Origin: Plotosus lineatus
Lineage: Eukaryota; Chordata; Actinopteri; Siluriformes; Plotosidae
Length of the DNA: 64,000 nt
Assembly: GCA_024760905.1 (NCBI GenBank)
Contig: CM045738.1
Coordinates: forward strand, 52,036,927 to 52,100,926
Direction: 5' to 3'
A program made the translations under genes and the position numbers. Shown piece after piece: positions 1 to 10,503 of the stretch. The stretch's first letter is position 1, and every line of letters begins with the position of its first letter. The notes under the pieces were generated by a model, which saw nothing but the letters and a program-made list of their open reading frames with translations, was not told where the DNA came from and searched no databases.

Positions 1-128
1 TCGCACTTTTTTTTTCACGTTTGATTTCTGGATTTTGATCAACTTCCGGGACAAAAAAAATCCCGGATTTTTTGGTTGAATTCCGATTTGTTCCACCTCT
101 CAAGTGTTCAAGTACCGAGGTACCACTG
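1..128. mobile_element. Right end of a Tigger-type DNA transposon or MITE
   Basis: The last bases before 128 (accgaggtaccactg) are the reverse complement of the terminal motif cagtggtacctc seen at the left end of the element at 23295. A TA dinucleotide follows at 129-130, as expected for the target site of a Tc1/mariner/pogo superfamily element. The left end lies outside the window. No coding sequence is recognisable here. Confidence 0.6.
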
Positions 129-239
129 TACTAAAATTCACCTATCAATCTTTTTAAATGTTCATTTCCATTTGGGCGAAATTGTAATCTTTGACAACGC
201 TAAAACTGTCTTTAAACTACATTTTTTTTTTTTTTTTTT

Positions 240-628
240 TCTTTAAAGAGAAGCCCACCATATAATTTGAGATGGGGCCAAAGGCCCTTGCAGTGAAAAT
301 GAAACGCATCCAGTAAAAATTTAATGCGGCAATGTCGCATGAACGCGTCCTAGATCTAACCCTGCATGTATGTCGTAATTTTCAGACCATAGGGCACACT
401 TCAAAGCCTTTAATCTTCAAAAAAATTAACAGTGAACCTAATATTCGGTGCGCCTTATGTATGTATGGAGCCGCGCAATTCCATCTCGTTGTTACTGTCA
501 AAACCCAAGTGAAGCAAAATAATTCAGAGCTTACCATCGGTGGATTAACCAAAGAACTCCACCCACTAGATATCGGTGTCAACAGGTCATAAGTTAGAGG
601 GATTCGGGCTTTATGTCCAAATACTGGC
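240..628 (+). mobile_element. Pogo-like DDE transposon remnant
   Basis: Near 530-590 the reading frame contains GGLTKELHPLDIGVNR. This matches the third-acidic-residue block of pogo/jerky-type transposases and is close to GGLTKVLQPLDILVNR at about 6752-6801. The surrounding phrase about a cap-and-terminal repeat (gcgccttatgtatg) recurs near 4440-4500. No intact frame remains. The LINE at 646-3875 is inserted into its 3' side. Confidence 0.5.
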
Positions 629-979
629 ATTACTGCTATCATAGTAGCGGATACCTCCGGGCATTTGCCTGTCAGGGAGCGGCGCCCCTGCCCTAGAGGA
701 GCCTCGGGTGGTGGGGTTTGCACCTCCGCTTTCTTAAAAAAACGGCAGCAAAACGCACTACTAAACGCTGGAATTTGCTCCGGGGGAGTAACCCCGACGC
801 CTGCCTTAGGCGGTGTCGTATGGGGGGGGGGCCTCTGGGACCCCCACTCCATTACGGGGTGAAATCCTGGAGCAACCAGGTCGGGCGTGATAGGGTGAGT
901 GATGCGGGCGGTGCAAAGGTGTCGGACACCAGCTGCTTTCGGTCGCCTCGGTTGAATCTGAGGCGGTCGGTCCGGGTTG

Positions 980-1790
980 GCGCATGGAACGGGACTTCCC
1001 TGTGGGACGACTCTCACCTGCCTCTGGTATCAAGGGAGCTTAGTCTACTTGGCGTCGGCATTGCGGCCCTCTCTGATGTGCGGAGGCCTGGGTCTGGCGA
1101 GACGGGTGTCGGTGGGTACACCTACTACTGGTCTGGCCAGGCCGACGGTCTTCACACTCAGGGAGTTGCCGTCGTGTAGCTGATCGATTGGCTCCTTTGG
1201 TATCGGAGGTGGGCCCGGTCAACGAGCGTATTATGCGACTGAGGGTGACTCACACAGTGGGGACGCTCTCTATTGTCACAGTGTACGCTCCGACCGGGGT
1301 AAGTGATCGATCTATGAAGGAAGTCTTCTACGACCAACTCAACTTGGTGGTTTCGGGGGTTCCGGGAAGGGACACCCTGATCGTACTGGGGGACTTCAGT
1401 GCGACCACTGGCACTAACCGGGATGGCAACGAAGCAGGTGTCGGTCCCCACAGCTCTGGACGCCACAATGAAAGCGCCTTAATGCTTCTTGACTTCGCAA
1501 AAAGTTGGGGCTTAAGGATTGCTGGCTCGTGGTTCCAGAGATCGGCTCCGCGACGCTGGATTTGGTACTCCAACGATGGCGTCACTAGGAAGGAGATCAA
1601 CCATGTTCTCGTAGGTAGTCGCTGGCGGCTGGTCCAGAACTGCCGTGTCTTCAGAAGTGCCCAACTATTCTCGGGAGACCACGGGCTTCTGGTGGCGACT
1701 CTGAAGAGCCGCTTCAGGCGCCCTGAGAAAGTCCTGGCTCGTCAAATGCGATTTGACGTAAGCCAACTTGGGGGACCCTGATGTGGCTTC
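980..1790 (+). pseudogene. LINE endonuclease domain (broken)
   Basis: This is the exonuclease-endonuclease-phosphatase type nuclease that nicks target DNA for target-primed reverse transcription. The N-terminal strand (VGAWNGTSL) lies in the frame beginning at 718. The frame shifts after about 1179, and the domain continues in the frame of 1188-1781 with VNERIMRL, TVYAPTG, LGDFSATTGTNRDG and a C-terminal GDHGLLVATL block. The stop near 1781 and the shift near 1180 break the frame. It belongs to the LINE at 646-3875. Confidence 0.75.
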
Positions 1791-2036
1791 AGAGTTCGAC
1801 AGTAGGCTTGGGGAATCCCTGGAGGAACTGGACGGGGGTGCAGGCACGGAGGTTGTCTGGACTGGTTTCAGAGACTGCATCCTGGAGGTGTCCCGTGGCT
1901 GCATATCGGGGTCACCCAGACGATCGGAATAGCCATCTCCTCTGAGACCATTGACGTCATCGAGAGAGCGAGACAGGCTCAACTCGACGGCAGAGTTGGT
2001 CTGGCCAGGGACCTGAAGCGCGACGCCATCAAGGCG

Positions 2037-3875
2037 GTGCGAAGAGATCGGGAGGCTGCGGTCCGCGATCTCTGTGAGACGGTCGAGGGCCACTTGAAAT
2101 CGAGTGACTCTCGCCCGGCTTACAAGGTGTTGCAGAGCCTCCGTTCCTCTCGGTCCACATCGCGATGTCAGACGGTGAAAGCTGCAGACGGTAGTGTCCT
2201 TACTGAAGAATCGGAAGTGAATACTCGTTGGGCCGAGTACTTTGAGCAGTTGTATCGTGCTGACTGTCCCGCCCGGAGCCTGTCCATTGGGGATGCTGAA
2301 ACTCTTGTTGCCGACCCTCCCCCAGGCTGCGACCCGCCAACTCTTGAGGAAACTCGGAGGGCGGTGTGGCGCTTGGCGGATGGCAAATATGCGGGAGTTT
2401 GTGGTATCCACGTGGAAATGCTTAAGGCGGGAGGTGAGGCCGTCCTCAGGTGGCTGTTCGTTCTTGTGTGCTCCGTGTGGAGCACTGGTGTCATCCCAAC
2501 TGACTGGAAACGGGGCATCGTTGTCCTGATCTGGAAGGGGAAGGGTGATACCCGAGAATGCAACAGTTACCGGGGGGGTTACTCTCCTTTTGGTTCCGGG
2601 CAAGGTCTTCACATGGATTCTACTGGACAGGATCCGACAGCAGCTTCTAGCGCACCAGCGCCCTGAACAGTCGGGGTTTACACCGAAGAGGTCTACCGTT
2701 GACCGCATCCTGGCGCTCCGCGTCCTATCTGAGCACTTGCGGTAGTATGATAGGGGGTTCCTTGCCGCCTATATAGATTTTCGCAAGGCGTTCGACTCCG
2801 TGGATAGGGAGGCCCTCTGGGACATACTTCGTCTACGTGGGATCCCGTCAACTCTGGTCCGGCTGATATCGTCGCTGTATTCTGGGACAGAGAGTGCTGT
2901 GAGGTGTGGGGGCTCCTCCTCTGACTTCTTTTCGGTCGAGACCGGAGTCGAAACCCCCACTCTCTTCAGTACTGCAATGGACTGGATCATGGCGGTGGTA
3001 TCGGGTGGATCGGCCTGCGGTGTGTCGTTCGGTGAGGTTCGGATTACTGCTCTGGACTTTGCCGATGATGCAGTTATCTTCGCGGAAACGGTGGATGTCC
3101 TGACGGAGACTCTCTGTTCGTTGGGTGAGGAGGCCGAACCGCTTGGTTTGCGAGTCTCCTGGACCAAAACCAAGATCCAGGCTTTCGGCAACCTCTTGGA
3201 TGCTGCTGTTTACTCGATCGCTGTGGGTCGTGAAAGAGTAGAGATCGTGGAGTCTTTCACTTGCCTTGGCAGCGTGGTCCATCGTTCCACTGATTGCAGG
3301 GCCGAGATCAATCGTCTACTTGGTCTAGCCTATGGGGCGATGAACTCGCTGGACAGAACCGTGTGACGGTCGAGGTATCTGAGCAGGCGGACGAAAGCCC
3401 GAGTCTTTCGCTCCCTTGTGCTCCCTGTCTTGCTTTACTCAAGCAAGACATGGACGCTCACGGTTGAGCTTGGACGACGACTGGACTCCTTTGTTACGAC
3501 TTCCCTTCGCCACATCTTCGGATACCACTGGTGGGACTTTGTTACCAACCAGAAGGTGCTCGGGGATGCGGGGATGGTAAGAGTAACCTGCTTGATCCGC
3601 GACTGTCAGCTGCGCGACAATGGGCACTTGGCGCGTTTCCCGCCTTCGGACCCAGCGCACCGGATTCTGTCCATTCGGGATCCTAGGGGCTGGAGCCGAT
3701 CGCGGGGACGACCGCGTGCGACGTGGTTGTCGCAGCTGAGGGCTGCCCTGCCGGGGGGTTTGGACCCTGCGCGCAGGCCTGGTCGATCGCCAGGAGACGG
3801 CCGGATGAGTGGAGGCAGCTGGTGGACGCAGCGAAGTGCCGTCCCGGCGCATGCCCTCATACCTGACCTGACTTG
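2037..3875 (+). pseudogene. LINE reverse transcriptase and C-terminal region (broken)
   Basis: The RT is spread over the frames 2037-2666, 2545-2745, 2800-3366 and 3418-3876. Visible blocks are YFEQLYRADCP, PTDWKRGIVVLIWKGKGD, EQSGFTPKRSTVDRILALRVL, the active-site LDFADDAVIF and SWTKTKIQAFG, followed by a tail with LLYSSKTWTL and RDPRGWSRSRGRPRATW. The usual RQGC turn just before the palm is missing near 2955. In-frame stops occur near 2744 and 3366. This is a dead copy of the element's polymerase. Confidence 0.8.
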
Positions 3876-3928
3876 ACTGCTATCATAGTCCGGTGACTCG
3901 CTGAGTAATACATGAGCGTTTTTTCCAC

Positions 3929-4135
3929 CTAATCTCCATCTCTACCCTTCGGACGCTCAGCTGGCTTAATCAGAGGGTCCTCCTGAGACTTGGGATTAAC
4001 CTTCTTGAATTTAGAGTTACACTGATACAGTTCCTTAAGAGTAATGACCTTCATCCTGTAATGAACACAATACTCGCGCTGCAAATGGGCGCCGCCATGT
4101 TTGCGACTGGGATTATGCCGTCTCTTGAGGGGCAT
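3929..4135 (-). CDS. Small basic open frame, 68 codons, unrecognised
   Basis: On the minus strand a 68-codon frame starts at an ATG in the context cagccATGCCCC. It lies just downstream of a stretch resembling a 5' untranslated region, and an out-of-frame motif acATGGCGGCGCCC lies inside it. The product would be very basic and hydrophilic (N-terminus MPLKRRHNPSRKHGGAHLQR, C-terminal PAERPKGRDGD). It has no signal peptide or membrane segment. I do not recognise a family. It sits right beside the end of the LINE and could be a host first exon, a processed-gene fragment or chance. Confidence 0.25.
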   Translation of the reverse strand: MPLKRRHNPSRKHGGAHLQREYCVHYRMKVITLKELYQCNSKFKKVNPKSQEDPLIKPAERPKGRDGD

Positions 4136-4239
4136 GGCTGAGCGAAGTTTAGGTCACGACCCGGAAGACTTCTAATCTCTGTCTCTATTGATCTGACTCC
4201 ATGTGTGAGGGGAATAATAGATAATATTATATTATAATA

Positions 4240-4517
4240 ATAAAAAATAATACAGGGATCTGGGCTGTATGTCCAATTCGTTCAACTGTTAAACTGAAAC
4301 ACTGAAGATAAAGAATTTGATGGATTTGTGGAAGAGGAATGAACTGAAAAAGTGAGATTGTTACAGCTGAAAAATGTTGTTATTGTGAGAGTTGAATCAA
4401 GTTTGACTTATCTGACTTTTGTTTTGCTTGGTACACCTTATGTATGGATCATCGTTCATTGGTGTAGCGCCTTATAATCTGGTGCACCTTATGTCCCGGA
4501 AAATGCGGTGCATATAC
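4240..4517. repeat. Pogo-like or MITE remnant flanking the SINE
   Basis: The stretch ggatctgggctgtatgtcca (from 4256) resembles gattcgggctttatgtcca at 601-619. Bases 4430-4510 contain two diverged copies of a terminal motif (acaccttatgtatgg, gcaccttatgtcccgg) seen in the pogo-like remnant near the window start. No coding potential is visible. Confidence 0.35.
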
Positions 4518-4826
4518 ACGGTTATTGTGGGGCCAGTGGTGTAGTGGTTAGGGTGCTGTGCTCATGATCGGGAGGTTGGGTGTTCAAATCGCAGTTATAC
4601 CCCCCACTGTGTTAAGACCCCTGGGCAAGGTCTTAACCACAAATGTGCATCTTTCACCCAGCAGTATAAATGGGTACCAAAAAAAAATCTACTGGAAAGG
4701 TAACCTGCGATGGACTAACGTCCCATCTAGGAGGAGTTGAAGTCCTGGTTGCTTCACACTACAAAAACTGGGAGTAAGCACCGGCCTGATGAGCCACTAG
4801 GCTCGGGTGTTTAAAAAAAAAAAAAA
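4518..4826 (+). mobile_element. tRNA-derived SINE, type B, with A-tail
   Basis: The head gccagtggtgtagtggttag carries an A-box-like tggtgtagtgg, and about 50 bp later a B-box-like ggtgttcaaatcg appears, the pattern of a RNA polymerase III promoter from a tRNA. The body contains gcgatggactaacgtccc and gcaccggcctgatgagcc. The copy ends in an A-run at 4813-4826. Its body and tail differ from the commoner SINE family in this window, so it is a separate family. Confidence 0.65.
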
Positions 4827-4915
4827 CAACGGAATTTACCCTTTTACACACAATTATTGATATTGAAAATGGTACAAATGGCAAAAGGATTTATTTTGAT
4901 TGTGTGTGTCTCTAG

Positions 4916-5837
4916 AGAATTATGAGCGTCTTGAGGCTGATAAGAAGAAGCACGTGCAGAAGAAGAGGAGGATTGATGGCCCAACCGTTCGTTATCACTC
5001 TGTTCTGATGATGTCTGAGCCACAACTCAAAGATGAAAATGTGGATGTAGAGGGGTATGTGTACACACTTGTTTTCTCTCTCTATTACAGCGACTTGTAA
5101 AAATATTCATACACCTTTTAACTTTTCATTTGTGGTTGTAATGTGTAAACGTGTGAATGTATTTTATTAAGATTTTATGTGAAAGACCATCACATGAGGT
5201 CATAATCATTAAATTAAATGATACCTTGATATTTTTGTTTTAAGAAAAATGTGTGGCATGACTTCATATTCAATTAGCTACATGTTTAGGGCCATTGTCC
5301 TGCTGAAAGAACGAAAGCTTCAGTCTCTCGCACCATTTGCCGTTTGTATAATTGTGTCTTAAACTGAAAAAAAAATGAATGTATGAAAAATTCCAGTGAA
5401 AACCTGCTTTTGAAAATTTTTGAAAAATTTGTGTCAGTGTAAGTTAATGCTATAATTTGCTCTTTTCCTTTAGGTTGGATCAGGACACACCCCTCTCTGC
5501 TTCTTCGTGTACTACAGCATCAGGAGGCGGGGCTCTTTGCTCACGTACCTTCATCACCTTCAGTGATGGTGATGCGTTTGAGTCTGCTTTTCCACAGGTG
5601 TCTCGTGTCAGCCCTGAACTCCCTGTTCAGGAAGTATGTCCTGTTACCCATAATCCTGCTTTGTATCGTGATCCTGTTACTGACATCCCCTATGCTGATG
5701 CACGTGCCTTCCGCATCATTCGTGAAGCTTACCGTAAATATGTTTCTGCACATGGCTTCCCTAATGACACAGCTCAAACACATTCCGAGTCAACAGCGGG
5801 CACCAAGAGTCTACGTCTAAAGGGGCTGACTGTGTAA
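4916..5837 (+). CDS. vps72: VPS72 (YL1), last two coding exons
   Basis: These exons encode the C-terminal part of VPS72/YL1, the H2A.Z-binding subunit of the SRCAP and TIP60 chromatin remodelling complexes in the nucleus. The first exon (about 4916-5054) gives NYERLEADKKKHVQKKRRIDG and ends KDENVDVEG. The second (5474-5837) contains SRTFITFSDGDAFESAFP, then PVQEVCPVTHNPALYRDPVT and ARAFRIIREAYRKYV, the conserved YL1 C-terminal domain, and ends at a TAA at 5835-5837. The intron 5055-5473 has donor GTATGT at 5055 and acceptor tcctttag at 5466-5473; joining gg to g keeps the E-G-L-D phase expected for the family. The first acceptor could be the AG at 4914-4915 or at 4916-4917. Earlier exons must lie left of the window. 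Both exons are uninterrupted, so the gene looks functional. Confidence 0.93.
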
Positions 5838-5875
5838 ACACACACCACACGGGACTGTTATTTTTATTCACTTAA

Positions 5876-5881
5876 ATTAAA
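5876..5881 (+). promoter_or_regulatory. Likely VPS72 polyadenylation signal (ATTAAA)
   Basis: The hexamer ATTAAA lies 39 bases after the VPS72 stop codon. It is the commonest variant of AATAAA, and the following sequence becomes T- and GT-rich. The 3' untranslated region would then be unusually short. Confidence 0.5.
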
Positions 5882-6363
5882 GCTGATCATACCCCTTGTA
5901 CTCGAGCTTCATTGTTGTTCTTATTTGTTTCCCACCAGCCAATTTTGCATTGTTTGCTGTAATGAACTTTACAATTGGTTGAGTTGATAAATTATCACTG
6001 TTCGGGTGAATTGTTTAATTCAGTATACACAGGTGTGCATAGCGGACACTGTAGAGAGATTAAAAAAGTGTGGTCTATGATATGAATTGATTATTTTTAA
6101 AAAAGAGAAATATATGCGCACACATATTTTCCGGACTATAAGTCACACTTTTTTCCATACTTTGGCTGAATGGGTGACTTATATTCCAGAGTGACCTTTT
6201 TTTTATTATTTTATGTATTTTATACATTTCATATATTTAAATTATTTTCTGTTTATATCTTATACTCCAGAGTGACTTGTATATGGGGGGTTTTTCCCCC
6301 CATACTGACAGCCACAAGAGTGCGTGCTTGGCTTGTGTGCCAGTATCTGCACATCAATTTACA

Positions 6364-6432
6364 GTAATACCTCAGCTAATGAATGTAATCCGTTCCAAGG
6401 GTGAGCTCATAAGCCAAAAAGTTAATTAGATG
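6364..6432 (+). repeat. Truncated Tigger-type terminus
   Basis: The stretch acagtaatacctcagctaat followed by gtaatccgttccaaggg resembles the end sequence of the Tigger-type elements at 23295 and 50367. Only one end is seen, embedded in the outer pogo-like element. Confidence 0.35.
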
Positions 6433-6444
6433 TAACAACTGGCC

Positions 6445-7135
6445 ATGAAAAGTCACACTTTACAGTGGCACTGGCATGTTATGAAGATGGATCAAAATTG
6501 CCACCAATGGTCATTTTTAAACAAAACCATGCCAAAAATCCAATCCCCTGCAGTTATGGCCGTGAATGAGAACAGGTGGATGGATCAAGATGTGAACTTT
6601 TGGCTTACAAAGTGCTACACTAAGCATCCGGCTGATTTCTTTAGAACACGCAAAGCCGTGCTCGTGATGGACAGTATGTGAGCACATATCATGCTACAAT
6701 TCAAAGATAAATTAAATCTTTTTAACACCATCCCTGCCATCATCCCTGGAGGCTTAACCAAAGTACTCCAGCCACTTGACATCTTGGTGAACAGGAACTT
6801 TAAGGCAGTTTTACTTCAGCTGTGGGAGCAGTGGATGACTGATAGAGAGCACAGCTTGATGGCAATGGGGAGGATGCGCCATGCAATTTTCCTGGAAGTG
6901 ATTGGATGGATCAACAAAGCATGGGCTTCAGTGACAACTGAACACCATACTGTCGGGATTCAGAAAGGCTGGAATAATAACAGGGACTGATACTGAGTCT
7001 GATGACAGCTGCACAGAAGAGGAAGCAGCGCACCCTCTTCTACTGGAGTTGGTGGAGTTGTTCAGAAGTGACACAGAGGATGAAGAGTTCAATGGATTTG
7101 GTTATTTTAGTGACATTGAGAGTTCAGTACACTAG
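6445..7135 (+). pseudogene. Pogo/jerky-type DDE transposase C-terminal half (broken)
   Basis: The frame 6445-6681 ends with RKAVLVMDSM, the strand bearing the second catalytic aspartate. The same domain continues after a stop in the frame 6691-6990 with PGGLTKVLQPLDILVNRNFK, carrying the third catalytic aspartate, and a helical tail WEQWMTDREHSL and VIGWINKAWASV. An acidic tail follows to about 7135 in broken frame. The N-terminal DNA-binding region is not recognisable. Stops at 6679 and 6988 make it inactive. It belongs to the element 6119-10113. Confidence 0.7.
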
Positions 7136-7529
7136 TTAGGTTATTTAGGCTATACTGTAGTTATCTTAACACTTAATACGTTACCTTAACACACCACCTA
7201 TTCACGTTACATTAACAGTATAAACTACAGTCTGCCCCCTACCTACGAAATTAACTCATTCCAGAGCCTTTTTCGTAACGCGGGGATTTCGTCAGTAGAG
7301 GTCGCATTTTACATGTTAAACGCCGGAGCCTTAGAACGAATTAGGCGTTTAACATGAAATATGTGTTAAAAGAAAATTATTTATTAAACCATTTATACAT
7401 TTTATTAACATATTAAACCATTTTATTCACACATGTATTAATTAAACCATTATTAAACATCTTTATAAACCTTTTTTTTTAACGAAACCAAACGATATTA
7501 AACATTAAACATTTTTATTAACCATTGGT

Positions 7530-7847
7530 TTGGTTCGTTTGGTCTAGTGGATAGGGCACAGGATTGCTGATCCTAAGGTTGGGGGTTCGAGTCCCCACAG
7601 GGTTGTCACTCCCCCCCCAGTGCAGCTAACTGGGTTATCAAAGGTGGGCCATGTCTCACTGTCTATGGTGAGCGGTATGTAAAAGAACCATTGCTGACTT
7701 TCGTAAAGAGTAGGCTGCAAAGCCATCAGTGTGTTTCTGTCCCTTGCTAAGAGGGTTGTGAGGGCATCCGACGTAAAAACCTATGCCAAATCAAGCGTGT
7801 GAATCAGATGATTTGCTGTGGCGACTCTCGAGAACGGGAAAAAGGAG
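7530..7847 (+). mobile_element. tRNA-derived SINE, type A, nested in the Tigger element
   Basis: A-box-like tggtctagtgg and B-box-like ggttcgagtcccc are followed by the family body (gcagctaactgggttatcaaagg, ctgactttcgtaaagagtag) and the tail gtggcgactctcgagaacgggaaaaagga. The first bases are diverged from the usual ggggcagtgg head. It lies inside the Tigger1-like element, so it is the youngest of the three nested layers. Confidence 0.85.
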
Positions 7848-9579
7848 TTTATTAAACACTTTTTGTCTTTTTGGACTGACTCACCTTCGGCAGTGCTTGT
7901 TGAAGGACGTATGGTGAAATATTGATCCAACGACGTTTGCCTTTGGCGACTTTTCATAATGTTCCAAAAATGCACAAGGCAAACGTCGTCAAAGTTGGAG
8001 ATTGCACGAGTCGTGAAAACTTTGTCTGGATGGTGTTTTTCCACGAAATCTGAAATGTAATGAAATTTCTCCAGCACATCTTTTATTAGTGCTGACGGAA
8101 TGATTTCCGCCTCCTCCTCATCCTCCTCCTCTGTGCTGAACTCCTCGTGCACTGCCGAGTGTCGCATCGCCTCCAGCTCCTTCAGCTCCACTGTGGACAG
8201 TTCCTCCTGATGCGCCGTGATCAAGTCGTCAATGTCCCCATCGACGTCCAGCCCCATTGCTTTTCCCAGAGACACAATCTTGTCCACCCCTCAGGCTCAG
8301 GTCGAGGCTCGCCCTCCACCTCAAAGTCTCCCAGATCAGTGGCATGCGGCTGCAACTTCCTCCACGCAGCATTAAGGGTCCGCATGGTCACCCCCTGCCA
8401 AGCCATGTCGATCAATTTCAAGCACACCACGATGTTGAAGTGGTGCTTCCAAAACTGACGAAGGGTGAGCTGGGTATTCTCCGTCACATCAAAACATGTT
8501 TTAAAAAGAAATTTAGTGTAAAGTTTTTTGAAATTTGAAATGACTTGCTGGTCCATGGGTTGGAGCAAAGGGGTGGTGTTTGGAGGAAGGAACAGCACCC
8601 TGATGAATGCAAATTCGTCCAGGATATCTTCAAGGCCAGGTGGGTGGGCGGGGGCATTATCAAGGACGATCAGACACTTGAGGGGGAGGTTGTTCTCCTC
8701 GAGGAACTTCTTCACAGAAGGGCCAAATGTTCACCCAATCAAAAAAATAAATTGTAGGGTGACCCAGGCCTTGGCGTTGGCCCTCCACATGACATTCAGT
8801 CTCTTCTTGAGAATTTTGTGAACTTTGAAGGCTCAGGGATTTTCCGAATGGTAGACGAGGAGGGGCTTAATCTTACAATCTCCGCTTGCATCAGAACAAA
8901 GAGCAAGCGTAAGGCGGTCCTTCATGGGCTTGTGGCCTGACATTGTCTTCTCCTCAGCTGTTATGAAGGTCCGGCAAGGCATCTTCTTCCAGAAGAGTCT
9001 AGTCTCATTGCAGTTAAAAACTTGCTGTGGAATGTAGCCTTCTTCCACGACAAGTTCTTCAAATTTTTTTATAAATTCTTCTGCCACCTTCTGGCCTGAA
9101 CTCGATGTCTCGCCATGCCGTATGGCCGAGTGAATTCCAGTCCTTCTCTTAAATCTATCGAACCACCCATGTGACGCTTTAAACTCCGGGGGTTGTTGGT
9201 TCGAAGAACCCTCACCTCCACCCTCCTTCACGAGATCATTAAATAAGGTGGTTGCTTTTTCAGAGATTATTGCCTGGGTTACTGTATCCCCGGCAATTTC
9301 TTTCTCCTTTATCCAAAGGAGTAAGAGTCTCTCCATCTCATCGTCCAGTGACAATCTCCTTTTCGATATCATAGAGAGACCTTTCGAAGGGGTCGTTGCC
9401 TTTAAGCTCTCCTTCTGCTTCAGTATTGTTCCGATCGTAGAAGGGTTTTGGCCATACTCCTTTGCGATTTCACTCGATCGTATCCCCCTTTCGTATTTTT
9501 TTATTATCTCCTGCGTCATTTCAGTTGACAATGGAGCCCTCTTCTTCTCGGTTTCAGGATTCACTTTCTTGGGACCCAT
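7781..9579 (-). pseudogene. Tigger1-like transposase (broken into three frames)
   Basis: A CENP-B/pogo-type transposase read on the minus strand. The N-terminal part (9579-8833) starts MGPKKVNPETEKKRAPLS, has the helix-turn-helix DNA-binding block IAKEYGQNPSTIGTILKQK and a second CENP-B-like domain, then enters the DDE domain with QVFNCNETRLFWKKMP. After a break, 8715-8221 carries the second aspartate (LIVLDNAPAHP) and the third (LFLPPNTTPLLQPMDQQV). The frame 8287-7781 holds the acidic C-terminal tail and ends with sequence supplied by the inserted SINE. Two frameshifts and a missing piece near 8716-8832 show it is inactive. Confidence 0.88.
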
Positions 9580-10427
9580 AATGGAATAAAATTGGAAAAC
9601 GTTGGAAAACGGATAAAACGATCACTCAACAAAAAAACTAGCCGACAGTCCTCTTCAACTCTTCTTATGCATGTGGCGGAAAGAAGGTATGGATACAGTA
9701 ATAGGTACAGCACAGGTCTCTTCCTGGCCAATGGGAGGACAGCGGGGCGGGATGTTGGGAGACAGCCAATGAGAGAGCAACTTGAGCATGGTTTGAATTT
9801 TGATTGGCGCATTTGAATTTTGAATGGTGGGTTTGAATTTTGATTGCTGTGTTGTAATTATGAATGGCGTCTTTCGTAAGAGGGGGGGTGTTTTCGTATC
9901 CCGGTGGAGGAAACTTAGGAAAATGTTCTTCGTAACCTGGGGATTTCGTACCCAGGGGGCTTCGTAAGTAGGGGGACGACTGTATTTAGCTTGTTTTCCA
10001 TTTTATTGTTAATACTGTTTCTTTCCTTTCTAGAAATGCCCGTTCTTTGTCTTTAATTTTATTAAATAAATTTCTCCCCAAAACTGCGATGTATAGTCAG
10101 GAAAATACGGTATATACAGGGATCCCTCACTACTTCTCGCTACAATTCATGGGGCTTCAGTGCATTGCATTTTTTTTTTTTTAATTCATCAAATTAAAAA
10201 ATAAGGAAATTAAGTAAGAATAGGGGGAAAAGTTAAGGAAAATGCTGCAAAAACAAGGCCATTTATGCAAAAAAAAACAAAACAAAAAACCCTAAACATA
10301 CACAAAACAAATAACAACCCAAAACCTCCCATGAAACTACTTACATGTTTGTGAGGTGTGCGTCTGTGTGTGTGCACCTCTGTATGTGTGTATTTATATT
10401 TTATTTACATCTTATGCATTTATGCAT

Positions 10428-10433
<6 letters not shown>

Positions 10434-10487
<54 letters not shown>
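10434..10487. repeat. (TA)n microsatellite
   Basis: A run of about 27 TA dinucleotides, followed by a T-tract to 10503. Related (TA)n tracts lie at 10769-10816 and 10872-10912. Long open frames here merely translate the dinucleotide. Confidence 0.95.

Positions 10488-10503
<16 letters not shown>

Larger units (their letters stand above)
646..3875 (+). mobile_element. Near full-length non-LTR retrotransposon (LINE), frames broken
   Basis: The block is bounded by a perfect 14-bp direct repeat, actgctatcatagt, at 632-645 and 3876-3889, which is the target-site duplication of a reverse-transcribed insertion. Read across several frames the coding part shows an apurinic-type endonuclease (VGAWN start near 980; LGDFSATTG near 1387; a D/H block near 1660-1690), then a reverse transcriptase with an F-A-D-D active site at 3058-3069, then a C-terminal segment containing LPVLLYSSKTWT and a GRPRATW motif. 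At least five frameshifts or stops interrupt it, so it is inactive. The domain order and single-ORF style suggest the RTE-like side of the LINE tree, but I cannot fix the clade by eye. Confidence 0.8.
7228..9982 (-). mobile_element. Tigger1-like DNA transposon, complete ends
   Basis: The left terminus cagtctgccccctacctacg at 7228 and the reverse complement of the right terminus at 9982 (cagtcgtccccctacttacg) are near-identical inverted repeats. Each is flanked by TA at 7226-7227 and 9983-9984, the target duplication for this superfamily. Length is 2755 bp, including an inserted SINE near 7530-7847. The transposase is on the minus strand in pieces. Confidence 0.88.
6119..10113 (+). mobile_element. 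Pogo-like DNA transposon, outer layer of a three-level nest
   Basis: The left end near 6119 (tattttccggactataagtca) matches the reverse complement of the right end near 10080-10113 (gactatacatcgca then aaaatacggtata), so both ends are inverted copies of one terminal repeat. The plus-strand transposase remnant sits at 6445-7130. The interior is split by a complete Tigger1-like element at 7228-9982. Sequence after 9984 continues the outer element into its 3' end. Exact terminal bases are approximate. Confidence 0.6.
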
